64,000 nt of DNA from Cavia porcellus (GCF_034190915.1 NW_026947632.1:434001-498000); one strand, 5' to 3'; positions 1 to 12,804 are shown, counted from the first letter of the stretch. Notes: generated by a model from the letters alone, not told the origin. Program-made: numbers and translations.

Positions 1-913
1 CTACATTGCCAATCACTGCCTATCCCAATTCAGGCCCTCCGATTCACACCTTCCCGTGATGTTCTTCTCACTCAAACTAGTGAATGGCGTGTTAGAAACC
101 CTTACAATGCGCACCACCCTGCAATGTTTTTCAGAAACCAATCCTACATTGCCACAGCATGTTTCCTGACCTCCCCATGCTGACCACCCCATGGCGCTTT
201 TCACCATCCTACATTGCCACTCACAGCCTATCATTATTCACAACCTCCGATTCACAACACCCCATGATGTTTTTCTCACTCCTTCTAGTGAATGGCCTGT
301 TATAAACCCTTACAATGTGTACCACCCCGCGATGTTTTTCAGAAACCTATCCTACATTGCCACTGCATGTTTCCTGACCTCCCCATTCTGTCCACCCTGT
401 GGCGCTTTTCTGCATCCTTCATTGCCACTCACTGCCTATCCCAATTCAGGCCCTCCGATTCACACCACCCCGTGATGTTTTTCTCACTCCTACTAGTGAA
501 TGGCCTATTTGAAACCCTTAAAATGCGCACCACCCCGCGATGTTTTTCAGAAACCTATCCTACATTGCCACTGCATGTTTCCTGAACTCCCCATGCTGAC
601 CACCCCGTGGCGCTTTTCTCCATCCTACATTTCCACTCACTGCCTATGCTAATTCAGACCCTCCGATACACAACACCCCGTGATGTTTTTTTCACTCCTA
701 CTAGTGAATGGCCTGTTAGAAACCCTTACAATGCACCACCACGTGATCATTTACAGAAACCTATCCTACATTGCCACTGCATGTTTCCTGACCACCCGAT
801 GCTGACCACCCCGTGGTGCTTTTCCCAATCCTACATTGCCACTCACTGCCTATTCTAATTCAGGCCCTCCGATTCACACAAACCTGGGATGTTATTCTCA
901 CTTTTCTACAAGA

Positions 914-923
914 GGCAATGTAG
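914..923 (+). repeat. Inverted 10-bp copy of the CTACATTGCC block in monomer 5
   Basis: GGCAATGTAG is the reverse complement of the satellite's own conserved CTACATTGCC. It sits after TTTTCTACAAGA, and with the upstream CTACA it can form a five-base-pair hairpin (CTACA/TGTAG). The related monomer 14 reads ACAAGAGCATGG without it, a 9-bp difference. Every monomer 5 copy has it: 914, 7986, 13814, 24211, 31078, 36906 and 43774. Confidence 0.85.
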
Positions 924-2543
924 CATGGCGTGTTAGAAACAATTAAAATGCGCACCACCCCGCGATGTTTTTGAGAATCCTATCCTACATTGCCACTGCA
1001 GGTTTCCTGACCTACCCATGCTGACCACCCCATGACGCTTTTCTCCATCCTACATTGCCACTCACTGCCTATCCTAATTCAGGCCCTCCGATTCACACCA
1101 CCCCGTGATTTTTTCTCACTCTTTCTAGTGAATGGCCTGTTAGAAACCCTTACAATGCGCACCACCCCTGATGTTTTTCAGAATCCTGTCCTACATTGCC
1201 ACTGCATGATTCCTGCCCTCCCCATGCTGACCTCCCCGTGGCCCATTTCTCCATCCTACATTGCCACTTACTGCCTATCCTAATTCAGGCTCTCCGATTC
1301 ACACCACACCGTGATGTTATTCTCACTCCTACTAGTGAATGGCCTCTTAGAAACCCTTACTATGCACACAAACACGCGATGTTTTTCACAAACCTATCCT
1401 ACATTGCCACTGCATGTTTCCTGACCTCCCCATTCTGTCCACCCTGTGGCGCTTTTCTGCATCCTTCATTGCCAATCACTGCCTATCCCAATTCAGGCCC
1501 TCCGATTCACACCACCCCATGATGTTTTTCTCACTCCTACTAGTGAATGGCCTGTAGGAAACCCTTAAAATGTGAACCACCCCGCGATGTTTTTTCACAA
1601 ATCTATCCTACATTGCCCTGCATGTTTCCTGACCTCCCCATGCTGACCACTCCGTGAAGCTTTTCTCCATCTTACATTGCCACTTACTGCCTTTCCTAAT
1701 TCAGGCCCTCCTATTAACACCACCCCGTGATGTTTTTTTGATTCCTGCTAGTGAATGGCCTGTTAGAAACCCTTACAATGCGCACCACTCCGCGATGTTT
1801 TTCAGAAACCTATCCTACATTGCCACTGCATGTGTCCTGACCTCCCCATGCTGACCACACCATGGCGCTTTTGTCCATACCACATTGCCACTCAATGCCT
1901 TTTCTAATTCAGGCCCTACGATTCACACCACCCCATGAAATTTTTCTCACTCCTTCTAGTGAATGGCCTGTTAGAAACCCTTACAATCCGCACCACCCCG
2001 CGATGTTTTTCAGAAACCTATCCTACATTGCCACTGCATGTTTCCTGACCTCCCCATGCTGACCACCCCGTGGCCGTTTTCTCCATCCTACATTGCCACT
2101 CACTGCCTATCCTAATCCAGGCCCTCCGATTCACACCACTCCATGATGTTTTTCTCACCCCTACTAGTGAATGGCCTGTTAAAAAACCTTACAATGCACA
2201 CTACCCCGCGATGTTTTTCAGAAACCTGTCCTACATTGCCACTGCATGTTTCCTGACCTCACCAAGCTGACCACCCAATGGCGCTTTTCTCCATCCTACA
2301 TTGCCACTCACTGCCTATCCTAATTCAGGCCCTCCGATTCACACCACACGGTGCTGTTTTTCTCACGGCTACTAGTGCATGGCGTGTAAGTAACAATTAC
2401 AATGTGCAACACCCTGCAATGTTTTTCAGAAACCTATCCTACATTGCTACTGCATGTTTCCTGACCTCCCGATGCTGACCAGCCCGTGGCGCTTTTGTCC
2501 GTCCTACATTGCCACTCACTGCCTAACCTAATTCAGGTCCTCT

Positions 2544-2576
2544 GATTCACACCACCCCGTGATGTTTTTCTCACTC
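2544..2576 (+). other. Unequal-exchange junction, monomer 13 to monomer 24
   Basis: Upstream, the TCAGGTCCTCTGATTC variant marks monomer 13 (as at 15433-15447). Downstream, TCTTACTAGTAAAT and GGCCTTTAGAAGCCC mark monomer 24 (as at 11932). The 33 bp between the last monomer 13 marker and the first monomer 24 marker are identical in both parents, so the switch lies here. The product is a full-length hybrid monomer. Confidence 0.88.
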
Positions 2577-3863
2577 TTACTAGTAAATTGGCCTTTAGAA
2601 GCCCTTACAATGCGCACCACACCGCGATGTTCTTCAGAAAGCTATCCTTCATTGCCACTGCATGTTTCCTGACCTCCCCAAGCTGACCACCCCGTGGCGC
2701 TTTTCTCCATCGTACATTGCCACTCACTGCCTATCCTAATTCAGGCCCTCCGATTCACACCATCCCGTGATGTTTTTCTCATTCCTTCTATTGAATGCTG
2801 TGTTAGAAACCCTTACATTGCGCACCACCCAACGATGTTTTTCAGAAACATACCCTACATTGCCAATGCATGTTTCCTGACCTCCCCATGGTGACCACCC
2901 GGTGGCGCTTTTCTCCATCCTACATTGCCACGCACTGCTTATCCTAATTCAGGCCCTCCGATTCACACCACCCCATGATGTTTTTCTCACTCCTACTAGT
3001 TAATGGACTGTTAGAAACCCTTACAATGCGCACCACCCCGCGATGTTTTTCAGAAACCTATCCTAAATTGCCACTGCATGTTTCCTGACCTCCCCATTGT
3101 GTCCACCCCATGGCGCTTTTCTCCATCCTTGTTTGTCACTCACTGCCTATACCAATTCAGGCCCTCAGATTCACACCACCCCGTGATGTTATTCTCACTC
3201 CTACTAGTGAATGGCCTCTTAGAAACACTTACACTGCGCACAAACCCGCGATTTTTTTCACAAACCTATCCTACATTGCCACTTCATGTTTTCTGACCTC
3301 CCCATTCTGTCCACCCCGTGGCGCTTTTCTCCATCCTACATTGCCAATCACTGCCTATCCCAATTCAGGCCCTCCGATTCACACCACCCCTTGATGTTTT
3401 TCTCACTCCTACTAGTGAATGGCCTGTTAGAAACCCTTACAATGCGCACCACCCCGCGATGTTTTTCAGAAACCTATCCTACATTGCCACTGCATGTTTC
3501 CTGACCTCCCCATGCTGACCACCCGGTGGCGCTTTTCTCCATCCTACATTGCCAATCACTGCCTATCCCAATTCAGGCCCTCGGATTCACACCTTCCCGT
3601 GAAGTTCTTCTCACTCAAACTAGTGAATGGCGTGTTAGAAACCCTTACAATGCGCACCACCCTGCAATGTTTTTCAGAAACCAATCCTACATTGCCACAG
3701 CATGTTTCCTGACCTCCCCATGCTGACCACCCCATGGCGCTTTTCACCATCCTACATTGCCACTCAAAGCCTATCATTATTCACAACCTCCGATTCACAA
3801 CACCCCATGATGTTTTTCTCACTCCTTCTAGTGAATGGCCTGTTATAAACCCTTACAATGTGT

Positions 3864-3920
3864 ACCACCCCGCGATGTTTTTCAGAAACCTATCCTACAT
3901 TGCCACTGCATGTTTCCTGA
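3864..3920 (+). other. Exchange junction, monomer 2 to monomer 3 (one monomer lost)
   Basis: CAATGTGTACC just upstream is a monomer 2 marker. CCTGAACTCCCC at 3916-3927 is a monomer 3 marker. The 57 bp between are identical in both parents. Elsewhere monomer 2 is followed by a separate monomer 3 beginning GCGCTTTTCTGCATCC, absent here. Confidence 0.85.
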
Positions 3921-4089
3921 ACTCCCCATGCTGACCACCCCGTGGCGCTTTTCTCCATCCTACATTTCCACTCACTGCCTATGCTAATTCAGACCCTCCG
4001 ATACACAACACCCCGTGATGTTTTTTTCACTCCTACTAGTGAATGGCCTGTTAGAAACCCTTACAATGCACCACCACGTGATCATTTAC

Positions 4090-4150
4090 AGAAACCTATC
4101 CTACATTGCCACAGCATGTTTCCTGACATCCCCATGCTGACCACCCTGTG
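4090..4150 (+). other. Type 1 to type 2 junction after monomer 4
   Basis: The ACCACGTGATCATTTACAG marker of type 1 monomer 4 is present at 4070-4090. From about 4115 the sequence reads CCTGACATCCCCATGCTG and then AGGCCTTCCG, as in type 2 monomers near 19.3 kb. The expected monomer 5 does not follow. The exact donor of the first 40 bp is uncertain. Confidence 0.65.
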
Positions 4151-6703
4151 GCGCTTTTCTCCATCCTACATTGCCACTCACTGCCTATCCTAATTCAGGC
4201 CTTCCGATTCACAACACCCCGTGATTTTTTCTCACTCTTACTAGTCAATGGCCTGTGGGAAACCCTTACAATGCGCACCACCTCGCGATGTTTTTCAGAA
4301 TCTTATCCTACTTTACCACTGCATGTTTCCTGACCTCCCCATGCTGACCACCCCGTGGCCCATTCCTCCTTCCTACATTGCTACTCACTGCCAATCCTAA
4401 TTCAGGCCCTCCGATTCACACCACCCCGTGATGTTATTCTCACTCCTACTAGTGAATGGCCTCTTAGAAACCCTTACAATGCGCACAACCCCGTGATGTT
4501 TTTCAGAATCCTATCCTACATTCCCACTGCATGTTTCCTGACCTCCCCATGTTGACCACCCCATGGCGCTTTTCTCCATCCTACATTGCCACTCACTGCC
4601 TATCCTAATTCAGGCCCTCCGACTCACACCAACGCGGTATGTTTTTCTCACTCCTACTAGTGAATGGCCTGGTAGAAACCCTTACAATGCGCACCACCCC
4701 GCGATGTTTTTCAGAATCCTATCCTACATTGCCACTGCATGTTTCCTAACCTCCCCATGCTGACCACCCCGTGGCCCTTTCTCCATCCTACATTGCCACT
4801 TACTGCCTATCCTAATTCAGGCCCTCCGATTTACACAACCCCGTGATGTTATTCTCACTCCTACTAGTGAATGGCCTCTTGGAAACCCTTACAATGCTCT
4901 CAACCCCACGATGTTTTTCACAAAACTATCCTACATTGCCACTGCATGTTTCCTGACCTCCCCATTGTGTCCACCTCATGGCGCTTTTCTCCATCCTACT
5001 TTGCCACTCACTGCCTATCCCAATTCAGGCCCTCCGATTCACAGCAAACCGTGATGTTATTCTCACTCCTACTAGTGAATGGCCTCTTAGAAACCCTTAC
5101 AATGCGCACCACCCTGCGATTTTTTTCAGAAACCTATCCTACATTGCCACTGCATGTTTCCTGACCTACCCATGCTGACCACCCAGTGGCACTTTTCTCC
5201 ATCCTACATTGCCACTCACAGCCTATACTAATTCAGGCCCTCCGATTTACACCATCCTGTGATGTTTTTCTCACTCCTACTAGTGATTGGCCTGTTAGAA
5301 ACCCTTACAATGCGCACCACCCCGGAATGTTTTTCAGAAACCTATCCCACATTGCCACAGGATGTTTCCTGACCTCCCCATGCTGACCACCCCGTGGCGC
5401 TTTTCTCCATCCTACATTGCCACTCACTGCCTATTCTAATTCAGGCCCTCGGATTCACACAAACCCATGATGTTTTCTCACTGCTACTAGTGCATGACGT
5501 GTTAGAAACAATTAAAATGCGCAGCACCCCGCGATGTTTTTCAGAATACTATCCTACATTGCCACTGCATGTTTCCTGACCTACCTATGCTGACCACCCC
5601 GTGGCGCATTTCTCCATCCTACATTGCCACTCTCTGGCTATCTTAATTCAGGCCCTCCGATTTACCGCACCCCGTGATTTTTTCTCACTCTTACTAGTGA
5701 ATGGCCTGTTAGAAACCCTTACAATGCCCACCACCCCGCGATGATTTTCAGAATCCTATCCTACATTGCCACTGCATGTTTCCTGAACTCCCCATGCTGA
5801 CCAACCCCGGCGCTTTTCTCCATCCTACGTTGCCACTCACGGCCTATCCTAATTCAGGCCCTCCGACTCACACCACCCCGTGATGTTTTTCTCACTCCTA
5901 CTAGTGAATGGCCTGTTAGAAACCCTTACAATGCCCACCACCCCGCGATGTTTTTCAGAATCCTATCCTACATTGCCACTGCATGATTCCTGACCTCCCC
6001 ATGCTGACGACCCTGTTGCGCTTTTCTCCATCCTACATTGGCACTCACTGCCTACACCAGTTCAGGCCCTCCGAATCACACCACCCCGTGATGTTTTTCT
6101 CACTCCTAGTAGTGAGTAGCCTGTTAGAAAACCTTGCAATGCGCACCACCCCGCAGTGTTTTTCAGAAACCTATCCTACATTGCCACTGCATGTTTTCTG
6201 ACCTCCCCATGCTGACCACACCGTGGCACTTTTCTCCATCCTACCTTGCGACTCACTGCCTATCCTAATACAGGCTCTCCGATTCACACCATCCCGTGAT
6301 GTTTTTCTCACTCCTACTAGGGAATAGCTTGTTAGAAACCCTTACAATATGCCCCACCCCGTTATCTTTTTCAGAAACCTATCCTACATTGCCACTGCAT
6401 GTTTCCTGACATCCCCATGCTGACCACCCCGTGGCGCTTTTCTCCACCCTACATTGCCACTCACTGCCTATCCTAATTCAGGCCCTCCGATTCACACCAC
6501 AACGTGATGTTTTTCTCACTCCTACTAGTGAATGGCCTGTCATAAACCCTAACAATGCGCACCAACCTGAGATGTTTTACAGAAACCTATCCTACATAGC
6601 CACTGCATGTTTCCTGACCTCCCCATGCTGACCACCCCATTGAGCTTTTCTCCATCCTATATTACCACTCACTGCCTAACCCTGTTCAGGCCCTCCGATT
6701 CAA

Positions 6704-6719
6704 ACCACCCCGTGATGTT
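6704..6719 (+). other. Exchange junction, monomer 21 to monomer 27
   Basis: GCCTAACCCTGTTCAGG and TTCAAACC upstream are monomer 21 markers (as at 11264). GATGTTATTCTCAC and ACACTTACACTGCGCAC downstream are monomer 27 markers (as at 12543). The shared interval is only 16 bp, ACCACCCCGTGATGTT. Monomers 22-26 are lost. Confidence 0.88.
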
Positions 6720-9700
6720 ATTCTCACTCCTACTAGTGAATGGCCTCTTAGAAACACTTACACTGCGCACAAACCCGCGATTTTTTTCACAAACCTATCC
6801 TACATTGCCACTTCATGTTTTCTGACCTCCCCATTCTGTCCACCCCGTGGCGCTTTTCTCCATCCTACATTGCCAATCACTGCCTATCCCAATTCAGGCC
6901 CTCCGATTCACACCACCCCTTGATGTTTTTCTCACTCCTACTAGTGAATGGCCTGTTAGAAACCCTTACAATGCGCACCACCCCGCGATGTTTTTCAGAA
7001 ACCTATCCTACATTGCCACTGCATGTTTCCTGACCTCCCCATGCTGACCACCCGGTGGCGCTTTTCTCCATCCTACATTGCCAATCACTGCCTATCCCAA
7101 TTCAGGCCCTCCGATTCACACCTTCCCGTGATGTTCTTCTCACTCAAACTAGTGAATGGCGTGTTAGAAACCCTTACAATGCGCACCACCCTGCAATGTT
7201 TTTCAGAAACCAATCCTACATTGCCACAGCATGTTTCCTGACCTCCCCATGCTGACGACCCCATGGCGCTTTTCACCATCCTACATTGCCACTCACAGCC
7301 TATCATTATTCATAACCTCCGATGCACAACACCCCATGAAGTTTTTCTCACTCCTTCTAGTGAATGGCCTGTTATAAACCCTTACAATGTGTACCACCCC
7401 GCGATGTTTTTCAGAAACCTATCCTACATTGCCACTGCATGTTTCCTGACCTCCCCATTCTGTCCACCCTGTGGCGCTTTTCTGCATCCTTCATTGCCAC
7501 TCACTGCCTATCCCAATTCAGGCCCTCCGATTCACACCACCCCGTGATGTTTTTCTCACTCCTACTAGTGAATGGCCTATTTGAAACCCTTAAAATGCGC
7601 ACCACCCCGCGATGTTTTTCAGAAACCTATCCTACATTGCCAATGCATGTTTCCTGAACTCCCCATGCTGACCACCCCGTGGCGCTTTTCTCCATCCTAC
7701 ATTTCCACTCACTGCCTATGCTAATTCAGACCCTCCGATACACAACACCCCGTGATGTTTTTTTCACTCCTACTAGTGAATGGCCTGTTAGAAACCCTTA
7801 CAATGCACCACCACGTGATCATTTACAGAAACCTATCCTACATTGCCACTGCATGTTTCCTGACCACCCGATGCTGACCACCCCGTGGCGCTTTTCCCAA
7901 TCCTACATTGCCACTCACTGCCTATTCTAATTCAGGCCCTCCGATTCACACAAACCTGGGATGTTATTCTCACTTTTCTACAAGAGGCAATGTAGCATGG
8001 CGTGTTAGAAACAATTAAAATGCGCACCACCCCGCGATGTTTTTGAGAATCCTATCCTACATTGCCACTGCAGGTTTCCTGACCTACCCATGCTGACCAC
8101 CCCATGACGCTTTTCTCCATCCTACATTGCCACTCACTGCCTATCCTAATTCAGGCCCTCCGATTCACACCACCCCGTGATTTTTTCTCACTCTTTCTAG
8201 TGAATGGCCTGTTAGAAACCCTTACAATGCGCACCACCCCTGATGTTTTTCAGAATCCTATCCTACATTGCCACTGCATGATTCCTGCCCTCCCCATGCT
8301 GACCTCCCCGTGGCCCATTTCTCCATCCTACATTGCCACTTACTGCCTATCCTAATTCAGGCTCTCCGATTCACACCACACCGTGATGTTATTCTCACTC
8401 CTACTAGTGAATGGCCTCTTAGAAACCCTTACTATGCACACAAACACGCGATGTTTTTCACAAACCTATCCTACATTGCCACTGCATGTTTCCTGACCTC
8501 CCCATTCTGTCCACCCTGTGGCGCTTTTCTGCATCCTTCATTGCCAATCACTGCCTATCCCAATTCAGGCCCTCCGATTCACACCACCCCATGATGTTTT
8601 TCTCACTCCTACTAGTGAATCGCCTGTAGGAAACCCTTAAAATGTGAACCACCCCACGATGTTTTTTCACAAATCTATCCTACATTGCCCTGCATGTTTC
8701 CTGACCTCCCCATGCTGACCACTCCGTGACGCTTTTCTCCATCTTACATTGCCACTTACTGCCTTTCCTAATTCAGGCCCTCCTATTAACACCACCCCGT
8801 GATGTTTTTTTGATTCCTGCTAGTGAATGGCCTGTTAGAAACCCTTACAATGCGCACCACTCCGCGATGTTTTTCAGAAACCTATCCTACATTGCCACTG
8901 CATGTGTCCTGACCTCCCCATGCTGACCACACCATGGCGCTTTTGTCCATACCACATTGCCACTCAATGCCTTTTCTAATTCAGGCCCTACGATTCACAC
9001 CACCCCATGAAATTTTTCTCACTCCTTCTAGTGAATGGCCTGTTAGAAACCCTTACAATCCGCACCACCCCGCGATGTTTTTCAGAAACCTATCCTACAT
9101 TGCCACTGCATGTTTCCTGACCTCCCCATGCTGACCACCCCGTGGCCGTTTTCTCCATCCTACATTGCCACTCACTGCCTATCCTAATCCAGGCCCTCCG
9201 ATTCACACCACTCCATGATGTTTTTCTCACCCCTACTAGTGAATGGCCTGTTAAAAACCCTTACAATGCACACTACCCCGCGATGTTTTTCAGAAACCTG
9301 TCCTACATTGCCACTGCATGTTTCCTGACCTCCCCAAGCTGACCACCCAATGGCGCTTTTCTCCATCCTACATTGCCACTCACTGCCTATCCTAATTCAG
9401 GCCCTCCGATTCACACCACACGGTGCTGTTTTTCTCACGGCTACTAGTGCATGGCGTGTAAGTAACAATTACAATGTGCAACACCCTGCAATGTTTTTCA
9501 GAAACCTATCCTACATTGCTACTGCATGTTTCCTGACCTCCCGATGCTGACCAGCCCGTGGCGCTTTTGTCCGTCCTACATTGCCACTCACTGCCTAACA
9601 TAATTCAGGTCCTCTGATTCACACCACCCCGTGATGTTTTTCTCACTCCTACTAGTGAATGGCCTGTTAGAAACACTTACAATGCACCACCCCGCGATCA

Positions 9701-12666
9701 TTTACAGAAACCTATCCTACATTGCCACTGCATGTTTCCTGACCACCCGATGCTGACCACCCCGTGGTGCTTTTCCCAATCCTACATTGCCACTCACTGC
9801 CTATTCTAATTCAGGCCCTCCGCTTCACACAAACCCGTGATGCTATTCTCACTTTTCTACAAGAGCATGGCGTGTTAGAAACAGTTAAAATGCGCACCAC
9901 CCCGCGATGTTTTTCAGAATCCTATCCAACATTGCCACTGCAGGTTTCCTGACCTACCCATGCTGACCACCCCGTGACGCTTTTCTCCATCCTACATTGC
10001 CACTCACTGCTTATCCTAATTCAGGCCCTCCGATTCACACCACCCCGTGATTTTTTCTCACTCTTACTAGTGAATGGCCTGTTAGAAACCCTTACAATGC
10101 GCACCACCCCGCGATGTTTTTCAGAATCCTATCCTACATTGCCACTGCATGATTCCTGCCCTCCCCATGCTGACCACCCCGTGGCCCATTTCTCCATCCT
10201 ACATTACCACTTACTGCCTATCCTAATTCAGGCTCTCCGATTCACACCACCCCGTGATGTTATTCTCACTCCTACTAGTGAATGTTCTCTTAGAAACACT
10301 TACTATGCGCACAAACACGCGATGTTTTTCGCAAACCTATCCTACATTGCCACTGCATGTTTCCTGACCTCCCCATTCTGTCCACCCTGTGGCGCTTTTC
10401 TGCATCCTTCATTGCCACTCACTGCCTATTCCAATTCAGGCCCTCCGAATCACACCACACCATGATGTTTTTCTCACTCCTACTAGTGAATGGCCTGTTA
10501 GAAACCCTTAAAATGCGAACCACCCCGCGATGTTTTTCAGAATCCTATCCTACATTGCCACTGCATGATTCCTGACCTCCCCATGCTGACGACCCTGTTG
10601 CGCTTTTCTCCATCCTACATTGCCACTCACTGCCTACACCAGTTCAGGCCCTCCGAATCACACCACCCCGTGATGTTTTTCTCACTCCTAGTAGTGAGTA
10701 GCCTGTTAGAAAACCTTGCAATGCGCACCACCCCGCAGTGTTTTTCAGAAACCTATCCTACATTGCCACTGCATGTTTTCTGACCTCCCCATGCTGACCA
10801 CACCGTGGCACTTTTCTCCATCCTACCTTGCGACTCACTGCCTATCCTAATACAGGCTCTCCGATTCACACCATCCTGTGATGTTTTTCTCACTCCTACT
10901 AGGGAATAGCTTGTTAGAAACCCTTACAATATGCCCCACCCCGTTATCTTTTTCAGAAACCTATCCTACATTGCCACTGCATGTTTCCTGACATCCCCAT
11001 GCTGACCACCCCGTGGCGCTTTTCTCCACCCTACATTGCCACTCACTGCCTATCCTAATTCAGGCCCTCCGATTCACACCACAACGTGATGTTTTTCTCA
11101 CTCCTACTAGTGAATGGCCTGTCATAAACCCTAACAATGCGCACCAACCTGAGATGTTTTACAGAAACCTATCCTACATAGCCACTGCATGTTTCCAGAC
11201 CTCCCCATGCTGACCACCCCATTGAGCTTTTCTCCATCCTATATTACCACTCACTGCCTAACCCTGTTCAGGCCCTCCGATTCAAACCACCCCGTGATGT
11301 TTTTCTCACTCCTAGCAGTGAATAGCCTTTTAGAAAACTTTACAATGCGCACCACCCCGCAATGATTTTGAGAAACCTATCCTACATTGCCACTGCATGT
11401 TTCCTGACCTCCCCATGCTGACCACCCGGTGGCGCTTTTCTCCATCCTACATTGCCAATCACTGTCTATCCCAATTCAGGCCCTCCAATTCACACCTTCC
11501 CGTGATGTTCTTCTCAGTCCTACTAGTGAATGGCGTGTTAGAAACCCTTACAATGCGCACCACCCCGTGATGTTTTTCAGAAAACTATCCTACATTGCCA
11601 CAGCATGTTTCCTGACCTCCCCATGCTGACCACCCCGTGGCGCTTTTCACCATCCTACATTGCCACTCACTGCCTATCCTTATTCACACCGTCCTATTCA
11701 CAACACCCCGTGATATTTTTTTCACTCCTACTAGTGAATGGCGTGTTAGAAACCCTTACAATGCACCACCCCGCGATCTTTTTCAGAAACCTATCCTATA
11801 TTGCCACTGCATGTTTCCTGACCACACCATGCTGACCACCCCGTGGCGCTTTTCTCCATCCTACATTGCCACTCACTGCCTATCCTAATTCAGGCCCTAC
11901 GATTCACACCACCCCGTGATGTTTTTCTCACTCTTACTAGTAAATGGGCCTTTAGAAGCCCTTACAATGCGCACCACACCGCGATGTTCTTCAGAAAGCT
12001 ATCCTTCATTGCCACTGCATGTTTCCTGACCTCCCCAAGCTGACCACCCCGTGGCGCTTTTCTCCATCGTACATTGCCACTCACTGCCTATCCTAATTCA
12101 GGCCCTCCGATTCACACCATCCCGTGATGTTTTTCTCATTCCTTCTATTGAATGCTGTGTTAGAAACCCTTACATTGCGCACCACCCAACGATGTTTTTC
12201 AGAAACATACCCTACATTGCCACTGCATGTTTCCTGACCTCCCCATGGTGACCACCCGGTGGCGCTTTTCTCCATCCTACATTGCCACGCACTGCTTATC
12301 CTAATTCAGGCCCTCCGATTCACACCACCCCATGATGTTTTTCTCACTCCTACTAGTTAATGGACTGTTAGAAACCCTTACAATGCGCACCACCCCGCGA
12401 TGTTTTTCAGAAACCTATCCTAAATTGCCACTGCATGTTTCCTGACCTCCCCATTGTGTCCACCCCATGGCGCTTTTCTCCATCCTTGTTTGTCACTCAC
12501 TGCCTATACCAATTCAGGCCCTCAGATTCACACCACCCCGTGATGTTATTCTCACTCCTACTAGTGAATGGCCTCTTAGAAACACTTACACTGCGCACAA
12601 ACCCGCGATTTTTTTCACAAACCTATCCTACATTGCCACTTCATGTTTTCTGACCTCCCCATTCTG

Positions 12667-12739
12667 TCCACCCCGTGGCGCTTTTCTCCATCCTACATTG
12701 CCAATCACTGCCTATCCCAATTCAGGCCCTCCGATTCAC
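12667..12739 (+). repeat. Sub-repeat 1 of the monomer (73 bp)
   Basis: First of three related segments in the monomer. It carries CCACCCCGTGGCGCTTTTCTCC and then CCTACATTGCCA, ending before the next CACC core. It shares the C-rich core, T-tract and CCTAC block with the other two segments, with extra bases near its 3' end. Confidence 0.8.
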
Positions 12740-12804
12740 ACCACCCCTTGATGTTTTTCTCACTCCTACTAGTGAATGGCCTGTTAGAAACCCTTACAAT
12801 GCGC
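12740..12804 (+). repeat. Sub-repeat 2 of the monomer (65 bp)
   Basis: Second segment: ACCACCCC, then GATGTTTTTCTCACTCCTAC, then the ACTAGTGAATGG stretch. It is the shortest of the three. Its core is the most frequent location of the exchange points mapped in this window. Confidence 0.8.

Larger units (their letters stand above)
1..3525 (+). repeat. Type 1 HOR copy shortened to 17 monomers (5' end cut by window)
   Basis: The window opens about 18 bases into type 1 monomer 1. Monomers 2-12 follow in order (191, 399, 607, about 813, 1032 and so on to 2278), then a hybrid of monomers 13 and 24 at 2486-2693, then 25-28 (2694, 2902, 3110, 3318). Positions 1-2576 match 12901-15476 at a constant offset of 12,900; reading row against row I found three substitutions (near 808, 971 and 1959). 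From 2577 the sequence matches the unit at 7055-12882 with offset 9,357. Eleven monomers, 14-23 plus one equivalent, are missing. Confidence 0.92.
3526..7054 (+). repeat. Mosaic HOR copy of 17 monomers (3,529 bp), type 1 with a type 2 core
   Basis: Order: type 1 monomer 1 (3526), a 2/3 hybrid (3734), 4 (3942), then type 2-like monomers N15 (4148), N16 (4355), N25 (4563), N7 (4771), N8 (4978), N9 (5186), N10 (5394), N11 (about 5601), N12 (about 5808), then 18/N13 (6015), type 1 19, 20 (6223, 6431), a 21/27 hybrid (6639) and 28 (6847). The type 2-like part carries more private substitutions than other type 2 copies, so it may be an older branch. At least four internal junctions are needed to explain this copy. 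Confidence 0.85.

Noticed and set aside
13..234. Reverse-strand frames of 60-73 codons, recurring at 3556, 7085, 12913 and so on
   Set aside because: They are antisense shadows of the same monomers and recur exactly with the HOR. No coding signal.
901..950. Promoter or Pol III box-like motifs
   Set aside because: Short matches such as TTAAAA or GTTAGAAAC recur in every monomer and have no paired box or terminator at proper spacing; no support for a functional promoter.
1654..2478. Tandem series of 66-codon frames with similar peptides, about 208 bp apart
   Set aside because: Every frame starts at the RTG of RTGGCGC and stops at the TGA of CATGCTGACC, both fixed parts of the monomer; many use GTG. 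Divergence falls equally on all codon positions by eye and on CpG sites, with no sign of protein constraint.
9974..10465. Open reading frame of 163 codons, recurring at 15802, 33066, 39934 and 45762
   Set aside because: It spans over two satellite monomers, starts from an arbitrary ATG/GTG in the repeat, overlaps other frames, and is broken by single-base changes in sister copies (for example around 26199). It has no recognisable domain. It is a by-product of a C/T-rich repeat with few stop codons.
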